64,000 nt of DNA from Sporothrix humicola (GCA_021396245.1 WNYE01000076.1:1-64000); one strand, 5' to 3'; numbered from the stretch's first letter, positions 32,505 to 44,740 are shown. The notes: generated from the sequence alone by a model not told the origin. A program made the numbers and translations.

Positions 32505-33277
32505 AGACCCTGGAAGATTCTGAGTCAAACAGTGGAGGCTGTCTGATAGACCGCATCTAAGTTGAGATAAATGTCACAGGAAAGGATCAACCCAGTGGGA
32601 ATGAAATGCCAGTATTTTGACCACATTCAATATGAAGCGTTGCATATTGGTGTTCTCCCTTATTCTTGTCACCTTTTTTTCCCCACACCCTGACCTTCCG
32701 CTGCGCCAATTCAAGGAGGGGCTGTAAATTAGGAAGATTTGGAAATTATGGCAGCATTCAGAATTATCATGGCGTTGATCGCTCTAAACAAGGGTATCTA
32801 CCAGAAACGACGGGCCGGGGTGATAATATACCACCGGGGCTGTAAGAAAACAGACCTCCAAGACCACAGATGTGGCAGTGGGTATTCCCATGCACACTAC
32901 AGACCCCATAATTAGAGTTATTTTCAACCAGCTCCTAACATTTCCTAAATAGCGATTACGTGTAGAGTTAAGAAAGAGGACCTGGCACATTTGCAACAAA
33001 ATCCAGTGGTGAGTTTCAAGTAGATCTGGCACAACAAGAACATTGAACTCATCCGCATGGTTATGCGAACTATACATATACACAACAGAGAAAAAATGCA
33101 AGGAAGCGAAAAGAAATAAAAGACAAACGATGCGTTGAATTGCTCTGCTTATCTAATCAATCACCAAGCTCCTTATCAAACAGAGAAGAGTACGTTTAGT
33201 AGATAAGTGCCACATTTTCACTAAACCCACATCCCGCCAGACAAACTGCGTTCTCGTTTTATGTTCTCTCGTGAAAA
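32505..33277. other. Convergent spacer, no gene seen
   Basis: The 773 bp between the GH12 and sugar-transporter 3' ends show no family-like frame. The composition is mixed to A+T rich. Confidence 0.5.
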
Positions 33278-35204
33278 TCAAGCCAGGCTCTTGTCATGGG
33301 CATGCTCCTCATGGCGAGTAAGATTTGTCTCCTTCTCGACCTGGTGAAGATCAATGTGGGCCGAGGCTTTGTCGCCGTCAAAAATGGTAGCAATGTTTTC
33401 CAGTGTGTGGCCCTTCGTTTCGACGTAAACGAAGTAGACAAAGATACACTCGAAGATGTCCCACAGGGTGTAGAAGAGCATAAAGCCCCAGTGGGGGAGG
33501 TTGTTCCAGGCAATCTGGTTTGTCTGGTTGCCGAGAGCCAGAATGGCTTGAGTGGTGATGTTGAGGATGGTCATGCCCTTGGCGCGGAGGTGGAAAGGAA
33601 GAATTTCGAGGGCATAGGCGACAAGGAGGCCCGAAAAGCTTATATGGAAGAACACTTGGAAAAGCCAAACCATGGCAATCTGAGCGTTGCCAGCGTTCTG
33701 GTTCATGTAGATGACGGATCCGTCAGGCTGAACCACTCCACTGTTTTGGAAAACAATAGAACAGACCATCCACAGCATGTAGGAGAGAGCGGCGCCCAGA
33801 CTTCCGACGAGGAACAAAGGACGACGGCCGTAGTGTTCGACAGTGGTTGCAGCAGTGACGGCCACGATCAGACTCATGGCGCTTTGACCGCAGGAGAGCT
33901 GGTGGTGTTAGTGGTGCTCGAGCGCATGGAAATAAATAGAAATCAGGGGCGTGGTACATACTGCAAGCTTCTTGTTTTGCGACGTAATGCCGGCGTTCTT
34001 GTAGACAATGTTGATGTAGTTGGAGAACACGGCATTACCCGAGTACTGCGAAAAGACACCGAGCGAGACGATAATGGCCAGGCGCCAGCGGTTGCCCTTG
34101 GTGGCAAAGAAGTCCTTGTAAGACGTCGACTGGGCCTTACGGTCGTGGACAAGCTCCTTTATCTCGCGGTACTGGAACTGCACGACCGCGTTCTGTGAAT
34201 CGCCGCCAGCATGGTGCTTGGCCAGAACGTCGAGGGCCTCGTCCAAGCGGTCCTTGCTTACCAGATAGCGAGGCGACTCGGGGAACCACCAGACACCGGC
34301 AATCTGGATGAGCGAAGGCACGCATTGGATAAAGGTAATGGACCGCCACGACCAATCGCCGGCAATGTTGGCCGTACCCCAGCCGATAGCAGACACAGCT
34401 GAAAGTGTTATGTTAGCATGAATGTGACAAAATGGGAAGGTGCGCCGCGAATGCCAACCGGGACGGCCCGCTGGACATTGCAATACGAGAAGGAGCGACG
34501 GAGAAGTCACGGTAGGCACTTTGAACAGAGATTATACGTACACAGAGAACCAAAGCTCCAAAGACAGTTGTAAATAGTCGTGACGATGCCTCTGTGCTGA
34601 GGGTGGCAGATCTCGGTCAGCAGCATGGGACTGCACATCTGCGCCATGGAGTTGCCAAAGCCCATGATGAAACGGCCAGCAATGTACACTGAAATGTTAG
34701 AACATGTTGAATCAAATATGTTTTCAAGGTACTGGGAACTTTGCACTCACTCCCGTAGCCGTTGCAGAAAGCGCCGATGAGGGCACCCAGGATCATAAAG
34801 CCACATCCAATCATGATGGTGATCTTGCGGCCAATGTTGTCGGCCATGTAGGGGACGATGAAGAAGGAGATGATAGAGCCAATATTGTACATGTTGATGA
34901 GAATGCCGAGCTTGTTGGCGTTGCTGGTCTCGGGGAAGTAGTTGTGCCAGGCGTCCATCTGCTGCGAGGTGTTGACCATCATGCCGTCGTAGCCCGTGGT
35001 GGCCGACGCAATGAACAGGAAGATGGACATAAAGTACAGCTTGCGCAGATGCGGCTCACGGTACCAGACGACCTTTTCGAACTGCGGCTGGCCAGAATGG
35101 ACCTGGATTTCTTCAGTGCCCTCGGCGCCCTCAATGACAGTCTGCCTGTTGTCATTGCTGCGGTCGGTGGCCTTGAGGCCCTTGATGGCGGACTTGATGC
35201 CCAT
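33278..35204 (-). CDS. MFS sugar transporter, four exons
   Basis: Exons 35204-34751, 34688-34542, 34398-33962 and 33898-33278 give 552 residues, with introns of 62, 143 and 63 nt that all have GT-AG ends. Junctions read NGYG-MYIAGRF, SFGSL-SVSAIGWG and NKKLA-LSCGQSA. Sugar-porter motifs are SATTGYDGMMVNT in segment 1, ADNIGRK in the 2-3 loop, PESPRYLVSKDR after segment 6, EHYGRRP in the 8-9 loop and VETKGHTLENI at the end. The group resembles fungal lactose/hexose permeases. It ends tail to tail with the GH12 gene. Import of glucan- or xyloglucan-derived sugars is a fair guess; the substrate is not determined. Confidence 0.9.
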
Positions 35205-36418
35205 AGTGGAGGATGTGTGGGTGAATGGATTGAAGATCAAAGGCAGGTTGGCTGAAGAGAGAGCTGATGAAAAGACGGAAAGACTGAGTTGATCGACAAG
35301 GAGCGCGGCTAGAAGCTCATTATGTATGCATGCTCGGATGTGTAGATGCCCCAGGTTTCGGGAAGCTCACGGACGATGAGGTAGAGCAGGACTTAGACAG
35401 CCAGCCTCGCAGAGCCAAGGCCAATCATAGATCCCAGCAAATGTGACAAGAGGAGAAAGGAAGAAACAAACGCGGAAAGACACGCAAGCTCAGCTCGGTG
35501 CCGGCGTTGCAATGTCCGGGGAAGACGCTTTGCCTTGGAGGGGAAGAAGGCAATAAAAAAATCGAGAGAAATACAGACCGGCCATGGCCACGAGACATTG
35601 GACGTTTCCCCACGGGGTGTCGTGTGTTGTTGCTTGTGTCGAAAAAACAGGCGAAAATCAAAAGGAGGTGTTGTTAGCGTCGGACGCTCGGCCGCGCGCG
35701 GACCATTGTTGGCCGACGGCCGATACACAGCGACGAAGGAACGGCTGGAGAAGGAGCGGCGCTAGCTCGGCTGTTAGCAGGCTGTTAGCGGGCTGCTGGC
35801 CAGGGTTCTGGGGTGCTAAACCCGCTAATGCAACCGTTGCTGGCGGTACCACGGCGTTTCTTTGCCCATGTTCGCGGCGTGCCCATGGGGTCTTAAACAT
35901 GGGGTCGGCATGCTCTGTCCATGTTCTCGCCATGTGGTTTTATTCAAGAGAAATTGTCTGATTTACAAGTTTCTGATTGTCAAGAAAATGAAAGATGAGG
36001 GGTATCTCATCTCGTCTCAGAAGAAGACTAAAGACTTCATCCTGTTAGCTACTTAGTTAGCTGCTGGCCGCCTGTCCACGCGCTGTAAAAGCAAGCGGCG
36101 GGGGCAAAAGTGTCGGTCATTAGGCGCTCTTAGCCTTGAAGCCTGTCAAAATTTCTCAATTTAGTGCATGTTTGGCCACCTGAAGGAATTGGTGGGGACC
36201 TGTTCGTTAGCAACTGCCCTTGTCGCTCCTCGACGAGAAGGAACAATGGTCGCAAGTCGCGACGCACCTACTGTAATTGGAATGCATCTCAACTTGAGTT
36301 GACTCCGCACATGCCTTTCATGAAGCAAGAGGAATTTTGCAGTTTTGCATCGTTTAGCTTCAAACGTCAGACTTCAAACACGACAGCCATGTCGTCAACA
36401 TCCCCACGAAACTGAACA
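35205..36418. other. Divergent intergenic region with GCTGTTAGC-type repeats
   Basis: This 1.2-kb region between a transporter and a regulator has no gene I can support. GCTGTTAGC or close variants recur at 35768-35795 and again near 36045-36065, with GCTGCTGGCC following both times. The function is unknown. Confidence 0.4.
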
Positions 36419-39400
36419 ATGGACGAGTCACAACCTGTCGAAGAAACGGCCCCGGCGCCCAGCAGCGACGGGGCAGCAGAGCAAGGCGGCCTTCCGTCAT
36501 GCGACGGCTGCCGTCATCGCAAGCTGAAATGCTCGCGCGACACGCCGTCCTGTGCAAAATGCTCGAGTTTGGGCATCCCTTGTGTCTACGACATGCGCAA
36601 GAACAAGCCAGGACTCAAGGCGGGCGCAATCGAAAGTCTCGGCAAGCGAATTGGTGAGTGAGCTGCATGCAGCCCCCAACAGCGCTCTTCAGCAGAGCTC
36701 TAACGCCCATTCAGATGCACTGGAAAGAGCATTGTGTGAACGCGATCCGTCTTCCACTTTCACAAACGGCGACGCTCCTGGAAGCGCACCAGAAGATGGC
36801 CCAGCGGCAGACGCATCCACTGTTGCGTCGCAACCGGCGCAAAGACGTCCACAGCCGGATATGCTGGCGCCATTACACGGATCTCTGGCAACCGTGGCCC
36901 AGGTCCTCAGCAAACTCAATGACAATATCACAGTCCTCTCACAATCCATCACATCGTCACCAAGATCAGCACAGACGCAGGAATCACACGACGACAGTCG
37001 ACCCGCAAAGCGAACACGTCTAGATCCTGAACAACAGGGTCAACCTCTGCTACAAAACAGCCATGTCCAGAACGCCTCTGTCCCTCCAGCAAACAGCAAC
37101 ATTATTTCCCTACAGGACATTGAGAGGGAACTTCTCAGCGACGATGCCGTCGACGCTTTGCTTGATGCATACTTTTTCAAGCTCCATCCGTGGATTCCCA
37201 TGCTGCACCAAGCCACCTTCCGACAAAGAGTCCACGGCACATTGCCAATGTACAATGGAAGCGGCGATCGAGAACGGCCGTCGATTGTCCTCGATGCCAT
37301 GATTGCCGGTTCTCTACATCTGGTTGATATCAACAGACTACCACCGTCCCTTTCCGGAAATCCAGATCAAGTCCAAGCAACAATCGAACAGGCTCGACGG
37401 CGGGTTGTCATCGAAGCAACGAATGGCCTGTCTGTGGAGAACTTGCAGGCGCTCGTCATTGTTGCCTTTACAGATGTAAGTTCCTACAACTGTTTTGACA
37501 TCTTCCGGTCTGCATTGACTTACCAACCGTCTCAGCTCGGCAACGGCGAACCATCTCGCGCCTGGCCCATCATTGGTTCTCTAACACGGACAGTCGAGTT
37601 TCTCCAGCTCAACGTCGAAGACGACCAACGACATGACGCCCCCTTGTCATATTTCAGTCCGCCTTCACTTCCACCACCAAGAACATGGATCGAAGAGGAG
37701 GAACGACGGCGTGTTTTCTGGAACATTTTTGCACTGGACCGGTAAGATGCCCAGCCTCGGTTTGACTTTGAAGAACAAGCCCAAATACTGACTGCCTCCA
37801 AGCACATGCTCCATAACAACAGGGTAAGATCACCAACAACAACAGAGGCAGCGTACCAGGTCAACTAACAAACCAGATGGAACGTCGGCCTTACTTCTGA
37901 CAACGTCTCTCGTCGCCTGCCCATGTGCGGCACCAACTGGAACGACCAGATCCAAGTCCAGGCGCCGTTCTTCGAAATATGGGACAAGGCTGCGGCCAAG
38001 ATCAGCAACTCGATTGCCTTCCTGCCAGCACACTACTCCAGTCCGGGGCGGGCAAACGACGGCAACAATGCTGCAGGCGGCAGCAGCAATGGCAATGGAG
38101 CTGGCCCAGACACAAACGGCCACTCAACAACAGAAAACGGCACAACACAACGAACACAGCGCCAGCAAAAGGCATCTGGGCCCATCGACAAATCTGCCAT
38201 CGGTGCCTTTGCATACTACGTCGAGTCGCTCGAATGGCTCAGCCGCATCTTGACCTACTTCCTCCAGCCCAAGGTCAACTTCAAAAATCCAGAAGAGGTC
38301 TCGAATTGGCTCACACGATTCAAGGAGTTGGACCTTGACCTCGTTCAGTAAGCCAAGCCTTCTTCAGTTTGTCTTTTTCTTCCTACTAACAGCACAGCTG
38401 GAAAATGTTCCTCCCGCCGAAATGGAAGGACCCCAGCATCCCTCCGCCAGAAACAGCAAACTTCCTCGACCCCAACATGTCCCTCGCCCACGTCACCCAC
38501 AACACCTCCATGATCCTCCTCCACCAGCGCATCGGCTACCCCGACACGAAGCAACACGCTCTCCAACGATTACACCTACGGCTTCCCAGCGACTACAGTG
38601 CCGAGACCTGCCAGCTGGCCGCCATTGAGACCGCCCATATTACCCGAGAATACCTCGCATCTGCGCCAGCAGCCAAGTCGGTATCACCGCACTTTGCCTT
38701 TTGCGCCTTTGTCAGTGCAAAGGCGTTGCTAGTCCACTCGCAACATTACAAAACACCAGTGGACAACCGCTTCGACTTACTCCTGACATGCATACGGCAA
38801 ATCGCCAGTCGATGGCAAGGCAACAAATCCCACCCATATCCAACCATCGCCACCAAATTCGAGGCGGAACTTGTTGCCCTCTGGAGTCGGTGCCAGGAAG
38901 ACCCAAATTTCCGCCTATCCGTCCTCGGGCCCATCGACGGTGTACACCTTTCGGGAGTGGCTGGGCACAGTACGGCAGCCGGCCACGATGCAAACAAGCG
39001 GCCCCATGGCACGCATGACCCTCTGAGCCCCAATTACGTCAGCACGAACAACAACAGCTACAGGATCCCCCATCGTGAGGCATCTGCGGCGGTGAGCACA
39101 CCGTCCACTGGCCAGCCTGCCCAGTCGCCTTACTATGTCCAGACTGGCAATGTTGCGGGATCTACGGCAGCCATTATGCCCGGCATGTCGATAAATAGTG
39201 CCCAGAACTCGACCCAGTCGGTCGACAGCACCAGCTGGATGCTCCAAAACAATGGTCACGATGGCCTGTCCAACATTTTGGACTCGCTGACGGACGCCAG
39301 CTTCATGGACTTAGACCGTATCATCAGCTTCGACGACGCGTATCCAGCAGTCCAGGCTGTGCCTACGGGGAGCATGGTCCCAATACCTCAAACTGAGGGG

Positions 39401-39427
39401 CATGACTGGGCGCCCGGCTACAATTGA
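36419..39427 (+). CDS. Zn2Cys6 transcription factor with a 21-nt microexon
   Basis: Six exons (36419-36653, 36715-37475, 37536-37741, 37803-37823, 37877-38347, 38398-39427) encode 907 residues. The zinc cluster is at residues 28-55 (CDGC, KLKC, CAKC, GIPC). It is followed by SLGKRI and a helical stretch likely to dimerise. The regulatory domain has ALLDAYFFKLHPWIPMLHQATF, EEEERRRVFWNIFALDR and LVHWKMFLPPKW. Exon 4 is only 21 nt and reads TCSITTG, and it is required to connect FALDR to WNVGLTSDNVSRRLP, a highly conserved part of the domain. Intron 2 is 60 nt, in frame and stop-free. The regulator sits between two blocks of carbohydrate genes and its target is unknown. Similarity to xylanolytic-activator-type regulators is general only. 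Confidence 0.9.
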
Positions 39428-40166
39428 TTTAGATTTATGTAGTTGTCATCTCTGTCTTTCCAGAATAAAATGAAACATAGTGCAGGTGTCTTCTTCGTAC
39501 ATATTATTTATTTAATGCTACTGAATTATTGAATGTGTTTAATTGTCATTTATGTTTGTGAAATAAAACATTGATGGAAATTTGTCATAAGGTAATTTTT
39601 TTATTGGATTTTTTTGTTGATCAGAAAAAAAAAAATGTTGAAAAATTAAAACGACTTAAAAAAGTTAAAAGAAAAAACGAACTATCACCAATTTATCACG
39701 AAGATGCCTTGCTTTGTGAAACCCATTTGGTTTTGCTTTTGTTTACTTTTATCTTTTTGCAAGCTGTTGCTATCCGCCACTGAATCTCCATTGTGAGAAA
39801 GCTCACCGTTACGCCAAATACAGGGGATGCGGTGGCTGGCTATAGCAGCCAATTGGTGCACTGAGTGGGGCTCTGCCTAACATGGGCTGGTCCTTCCGTT
39901 TTGGGTAATTTAGCATGGCATCAACCGTTCCTTCCAAGAACATCACATTCGATGAAGAACCTGATTTTTCGCGTTCTGAAGAAAAAAAAAACAATAAAAA
40001 AGCACAGCCAAACCGGAATAGTAACTCATAACCTTGCATCTTCAAGCCCACATCAACACTGCCAGCCTGGTTCGGTATATTTTCTCCTGTCATTCTCACC
40101 ATTTCACGTTGTGCACAATCAAGACCCAGTACTGACCCCATCTGCATAGTTTTTCCCTCGACAACG
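39428..40166. other. Spacer, A+T rich near 39500-39760
   Basis: The 739-bp region holds the regulator's 3' end and the promoter of the next gene. I found no coding segment beyond short A+T-rich frames. Confidence 0.45.
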
Positions 40167-41018
40167 ATGGATCCCGAACGAGGGAGGAAGAGAAAAAGAG
40201 AGCCAAGCATCAGCGTCACACTGAAAAATGAGCCTCTGGACCTCGAGAATCCCGACATACAATTGATCAACGCCCGCCTGAATTCCCTGTTCAATAGGGG
40301 TTGTGGACTGAAGCACCCTGTTGCCATCCATACCGAGCAACTCGTTGACGATGCCATTCAGAGTGGCCTGCCCTATGCCCAGACGCCCCACGCGAAGAAG
40401 ATGAGAGAAGCCGCGGTGTGCGCGAAGCTGGCGAAGAAGATCGGGGAGACCTGGGAGGCCACAACTGGGAAAAGCTGGGAGACGACCCTGACCGTCAGCC
40501 ATGCCGACGTTCTTGCGGCCAAGGTTCTGAGCACGGATTTCGACCACCACCCGACGCTTGTCGAGCTATTGACGGGCAGCAGCAAGGAGCACTGGCTTTT
40601 GCCGCCCAAGTTCAAGGAAGGGGGAAAAGGGGACCAGCCCAGAGAGACATCGTCCAAGAGGGTGTTGACGGCGGGCAGAAAAGCTGATCCGAGGGAGCGA
40701 CAGCCGGGCAACAAAGCTTTGAATAGAGCCGCCGGGCCTAGCGTGGCCGGAGCGGCCAAGGATGGCGCCGCGGATCAGATTTCGGGCCGGACCAAGAGCG
40801 AGCTAGAGACGCGAGGAACTGCCATTGATTCTACGCCTTTAATGTCCACCAACATGGCCCTTCTGCAGAAACTCAAGAAGATGTGTGCCGATCAGCACAA
40901 GGCGCTCGAGGCTGAAACTGCTGCAAGAAAGGCCCAGGCCGCGGCAATCGACACAATCGTGGAGACGTTGGACGGCATGCTCACCCACTTGAAGTATCTG
41001 GCAGAAGAACGCGGGTGA
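40167..41018 (+). CDS. Hypothetical basic protein with C-terminal coiled coil
   Basis: A single exon of 283 codons with even codon composition. The N-terminus MDPERGRKRKREP is a probable nuclear localisation signal. Residues 25-145 form a conserved-looking acidic/hydrophobic block (LNSLFNRGCGLKHPVAIHTEQLVDDAI, ATTGKSWETTLTVSHADVLAAKVL). A basic, disordered linker follows. The last 55 residues (MALLQKLKKMCADQHKALEAETAARKA...) have heptad spacing typical of a coiled coil. I do not recognise the family. A nuclear or chromatin-associated role would fit but is only inference. It has no intron and stands alone between two regulators. Confidence 0.6.
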   Translation: MDPERGRKRKREPSISVTLKNEPLDLENPDIQLINARLNSLFNRGCGLKHPVAIHTEQLVDDAIQSGLPYAQTPHAKKMREAAVCAKLAKKIGETWEATTGKSWETTLTVSHADVLAAKVLSTDFDHHPTLVELLTGSSKEHWLLPPKFKEGGKGDQPRETSSKRVLTAGRKADPRERQPGNKALNRAAGPSVAGAAKDGAADQISGRTKSELETRGTAIDSTPLMSTNMALLQKLKKMCADQHKALEAETAARKAQAAAIDTIVETLDGMLTHLKYLAEERG

Positions 41019-41295
41019 TGGTCGGTGCTTTTGACAGTTGCATTGTCGTATTGGGCGAGAACGAACAAAGGAGTACTTAGAAATACTCTGGAGGTAGGAT
41101 ATACCCAAGGCAAATGGTGGTTATGACTGAAGAAGAGAAGATCTAGAACCGCTTGGCAGATACGGGGATTTTCGACTGAGATAGAAAGAGAAATATAAGA
41201 GAATTCTAGTGTATTTGGCATAGCCAAGGAAAGACGGCGGATATTGGGGGACATGTCCTTCATGTGTAGGTATGCGAATTTGAGGCGTTGTCAAT

Positions 41296-41673
41296 CTAGA
41301 GATGGTCACCGATACCCGTGTATTTGTCGAACGCGTCGTATGAATTGATCACTTGATACACGGTGTTCCATTGTGGCGTGAGAGTGTCGACCACTTGGTA
41401 GATAATTGTATCGTGTGGCTTCGGCCCATAAATAGAAGCTGCAGCGGCTTCGTTTTCGCCAGGCTTGGCAGCAAGGCATCGGTCTAAGGTGAGAGATTGT
41501 AGATTGAAGATTTTGGTGGCCCGATGAGTCTAGGGAGAGATCTGTCGACGGAGAGGAAGTGCGTATCTCTATCGGGTGGCGTTCTGGAGGACTGGCGGAG
41601 GGACTACATCTAAGATATACTCGATGGGAGGAGCAGGCGTCGAGGATTGTTTCAATGTTGACTTTGTTGACAT
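41296..41673 (-). CDS. Candidate small two-exon gene (99 aa), unknown function
   Basis: An open frame without ATG (41529-41296, 77 residues) has a protein-like composition, for example KPHDTIIYQVVDTLTPQWN followed by TVYQVINSYDAF. Upstream on the same strand an ATG at 41673 opens a short frame, MSTKSTLKQSSTPAPPIEY.... Joining 41673-41608 to 41529-41296 over a 78-nt GTAGTC...CCTAG intron gives 99 residues ending in TGIGDHL. The donor is weak and no clean CTAAC branch site is visible, so the model is tentative; a frameshifted remnant is the alternative. The family was not recognised. It lies alone between a coiled-coil gene and a phosphoesterase. Confidence 0.4.
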
Positions 41674-42230
41674 CGCGTCGTGATGCGTGATGCCCTGAAG
41701 CTAATGGTTTAGGGGGTGTTAGCTAGGGGCATGGCGCGTTCAGGCTCTATGTTAGGTGTGGATTTATTAGTCATCACGACCCAATTTTTTGGACCCTGAA
41801 GCTCTCATTTTGCATTTTGCATTTCGCATTCTGCATTTCGACAGTTGCAACAACAACAATCTCGACAACCTCATTCTCGACGACTCATCCTCACACAAGC
41901 AACAAAACACCACGATGCGCCGAGCACAACCACACGAAGCACGACGACCGATGGCGTCGGCCAGAAAGTCAAGCTCCACTGGCTAGGCATACGCTGATCG
42001 GCCGTCTGTCAAGTTGTCAATTGGACCGGAAGAGTCGGCACGACTGCAGCCTTCTTTGAGCAGCACTCTTTCCACCAGATGCATGCACTAGACGTCAGAT
42101 AAATCTCGTCCTACGACAGCATACTCTAGCAGAACAATCGTCAACCTCGCACTCTCTCGACTTTCCCACTGCCTCCCTCACCCCGAACGATCCACCTCCT
42201 CTTGAGCTCCTCTCGGTCACACTCCCAACA
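41674..42230. other. Intergenic region before the phosphoesterase gene
   Basis: Apart from the heptameric repeat at 41805-41840, this 557-bp region is a mixed-composition promoter and a long C/T-rich leader (42100-42230). No gene is visible. Confidence 0.4.
41805..41840. repeat. 7-bp tandem repeat GCATTTY
   Basis: GCATTTT, GCATTTC, GCATTCT and GCATTTC follow one another at 41812-41839, preceded by a partial copy. It is a short simple-sequence repeat. Confidence 0.7.
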
Positions 42231-43052
42231 ATGGCGCTTGCGTTCCAGATTGTGTCGGACCTGCATCTAGAGACGCGCGTTGGATACGACATTCGTCTCC
42301 CACAAACAGCCCCGAATCTCGCGCTACTAGGCGACATTGGACACGTTGCGGATGACCGGCTGTTCAAGTTCATCGAGAAGCAGCTCCGCCGCTACTGGAA
42401 CGTCTTCTTTCTGCTGGGCAACCACGAGCCGACAAGCACGAGCTGGCCGACCGCTAAAGCCACTGTCAGATCGTTTGCTGGGCGCATGGAGCGGCTTCGA
42501 ACGCGGTCGACGATTGGCCGGTTCATCTTTCTCGACCAGACACGGTACGACATGGACGACGGCCTGACGACAATCCTGGGATGCACACTGTTCTCGGCTG
42601 TTTCTCCAGAACAAGAGGCGGCTGTTGCTGGCCGGCTCGTCGACTTTCGCGAAATACAGAACTGGACTGTCGCGGACCACAACTCCGCCCACGAATCCGA
42701 CATCCGCTGGCTGAACGAACAGGTCGCTACGATCGCAGAGAACGAACCCGCCCGCCAGATTGTCATTTTCACGCATCACTGCCCCACGACAGACGACCGC
42801 ACGATTGCGCCCCAGAACAGAGAGAGCCCGGTCTCCTCTGGCTTTTCGACAGACCTCAGTACCCAAGAATGCTGGACAAACACAAAGGTGGTGATGTGGG
42901 CGTTTGGACATACGCATTACAACTGCGACTTTGTTGACGACAAGGGCAAACGTGCCGTGGCAAACCAGGCTGGCTATGCACTGTCGGAAGAAAGCGACTT
43001 TGACAGCAAGAAAGTGTTCTTCTTGGAGAAGTCAACAGACAACACCGGGTGA
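42231..43052 (+). CDS. Calcineurin-like metallophosphoesterase
   Basis: A single exon of 273 residues carries all metallophosphoesterase motifs in order: SDLHLE (D10, H12), LGDIG, LLGNHEPT, IFTHHCPT and GHTHYNCDF. These residues bind two metal ions and activate water. The compact protein resembles fungal Ser/Thr-phosphatase-like proteins of unknown substrate. No signal peptide or membrane segment is present, so it is probably cytosolic. It is followed 189 bp later by a Zn2Cys6 regulator gene on the same strand. The ATG is the first in frame and lies just upstream of the first motif. Substrate is unknown; nucleotides, phosphoproteins or phosphodiesters are all possible. Confidence 0.9.
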   Translation: MALAFQIVSDLHLETRVGYDIRLPQTAPNLALLGDIGHVADDRLFKFIEKQLRRYWNVFFLLGNHEPTSTSWPTAKATVRSFAGRMERLRTRSTIGRFIFLDQTRYDMDDGLTTILGCTLFSAVSPEQEAAVAGRLVDFREIQNWTVADHNSAHESDIRWLNEQVATIAENEPARQIVIFTHHCPTTDDRTIAPQNRESPVSSGFSTDLSTQECWTNTKVVMWAFGHTHYNCDFVDDKGKRAVANQAGYALSEESDFDSKKVFFLEKSTDNTG

Positions 43053-43241
43053 CCTGTCGGCCATCGGAAGTTGTGTTCCCGCGATCAGAGGTTGCCGCAC
43101 TTGATCAGGTTTAGCGCGGTTGAGGCCCGTTGATAAGATAAGCGGGGTTGATATCGCAACTCACAACATTGACTTTACGGCATCAACTCGATTCTCCCAT
43201 ACCACCCACTCGGCTATCACCAAGTGTGATCCTCCGCAAAG

Positions 43242-44740
43242 ATGGAAAGAAAGGCCAGCGACACGAAAAAGGCAACAATCACTCGCCTCCGCACAGGTTC
43301 GTTTCCTCCCACTCTTATCCTTAGGATCAAGGCCCTGACCAGACAGGATGCTGGACATGCCGCCGGCGTGGATATCGATGTGACGAGGCAAAGCCGACAT
43401 GCAAGACGTGCAATCGCCTGAACATACCCTGCGAGGGATATGGAGTCCGGCTCAAGTGGAAAGACAGCACGCCGAGACCCAGAAATAGGCAGTGCTCGCG
43501 ACAGACAGAAACGACAGCTGCGTTATCACTCGGCACGACCAGACGACGAAACCCCGACCCTCCATTCCCTCTCCTTCCTGGCCAATACTCCGATACCGAC
43601 ATCTTCCTCCTCCAACACTACTTCTACACCGTCTCGTCGCTTCTGTCATCGACCCCGAATCGCACAATCAACACATACCTGTCGACTGTCCTACCCTTGA
43701 TGCTGCAACACGACTTCCTTCTGAAGACAGTCCTTGCACTGAGCGCTGTCCATCTGAGCAGCCGATTCCCAGACACCTTTGCCCTCCATGCTGACAAGCT
43801 GAAAGGTGACGGCATACGCGGGCTCATTCGACGAATGGGCAATGACAGTACAGGAGAAGAGGCGCCCAAACAGTGGGACGAGAGCGTGCTGGCGACGATC
43901 ATCATGCTGGGAATACTAGAGGTCTTTGAGGCCAATGCCTGCCTTTGGTCACGGCACCTGGAGGGGGCTGCGTCGTTTATGGCGGCCTACCTCGAAAAGA
44001 CGGGTCTTTCGAAAGAAACACCACACGCCACATCGACGTCTCGCAAGCTTCTCGAAATCTATGCCTACCACGAGGTGTTGGCATCCATCTCCCTCGGCCG
44101 GGTCCCACGACTACCGTCGACATTTATGCGGCGACCATCCTCGAACGACACCACTGCAATAACCGACATGACATGGAGTGCGTACGCAACTCGGCCTGAG
44201 AAGCGGTCTGTCTTTCTGTCCGCTGTCGACACACTCCTGTCTCTGGTGGCCGAGCTTGCCACAATTCGGTCTTCGACAGATCCCTACAACGAATCATCCA
44301 GGCGCATTGCGTCTCGTATCGCCGAAAGTCTACGGCAATGGCAGTGTCCAGACACACAATACAGCATCGAGACAAGAAACACGGCCGAAGCCATGCGGCA
44401 AGCGGGAATACTGTTCTACCACTTGTCATGGACAGATGGCGCTGCATCGGACGAGGCTGAAGGTGCTGTGGAAAGGATCGCCCAGTGCCTCCAAGCCATT
44501 CCTGTGCAGCATTCAGCCGTTGCATCCCATGTGTGGCCACTCTACATGGCAGGCTTGGCGGCCACCTGTCAAAAGGACAAGACGTTTATCCGCCAACGAC
44601 TGGACGAGATGATTTCAGTGCGAGGGATCCGCAGTATTGTTCAAGTGAAGGATACACTAGTGGATATCTGGGACAGTCATGGGACGTCCAAGACGGCTCT
44701 ATCTTTTCACAATACTGGCACAGGACTGGTCTTATTTTGA
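43242..44740 (+). CDS. Zn2Cys6 transcription factor, short type
   Basis: Exon 1 (43242-43296) and exon 2 (43347-44740) are separated by a 50-nt intron (GTTCGT...CTGAC...ACAG). The junction falls inside the zinc cluster, joining RLRTG and CWTCRRRGYRC. The cluster runs from residue 20 to 47 (cysteines 20, 23, 30, 37, 40 and 47). The rest resembles the Fungal_trans_2 type: LLQHYFYTVSSLLS, LPLMLQHDFLLKTVLALSAVHLS and a helical C-terminus. The total is 482 residues. An earlier AG (CCTTAG at 43320-43324) would make an implausibly short 28-nt intron and break the frame. The target is unknown; the next gene is a convergent sugar transporter. Confidence 0.87.
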
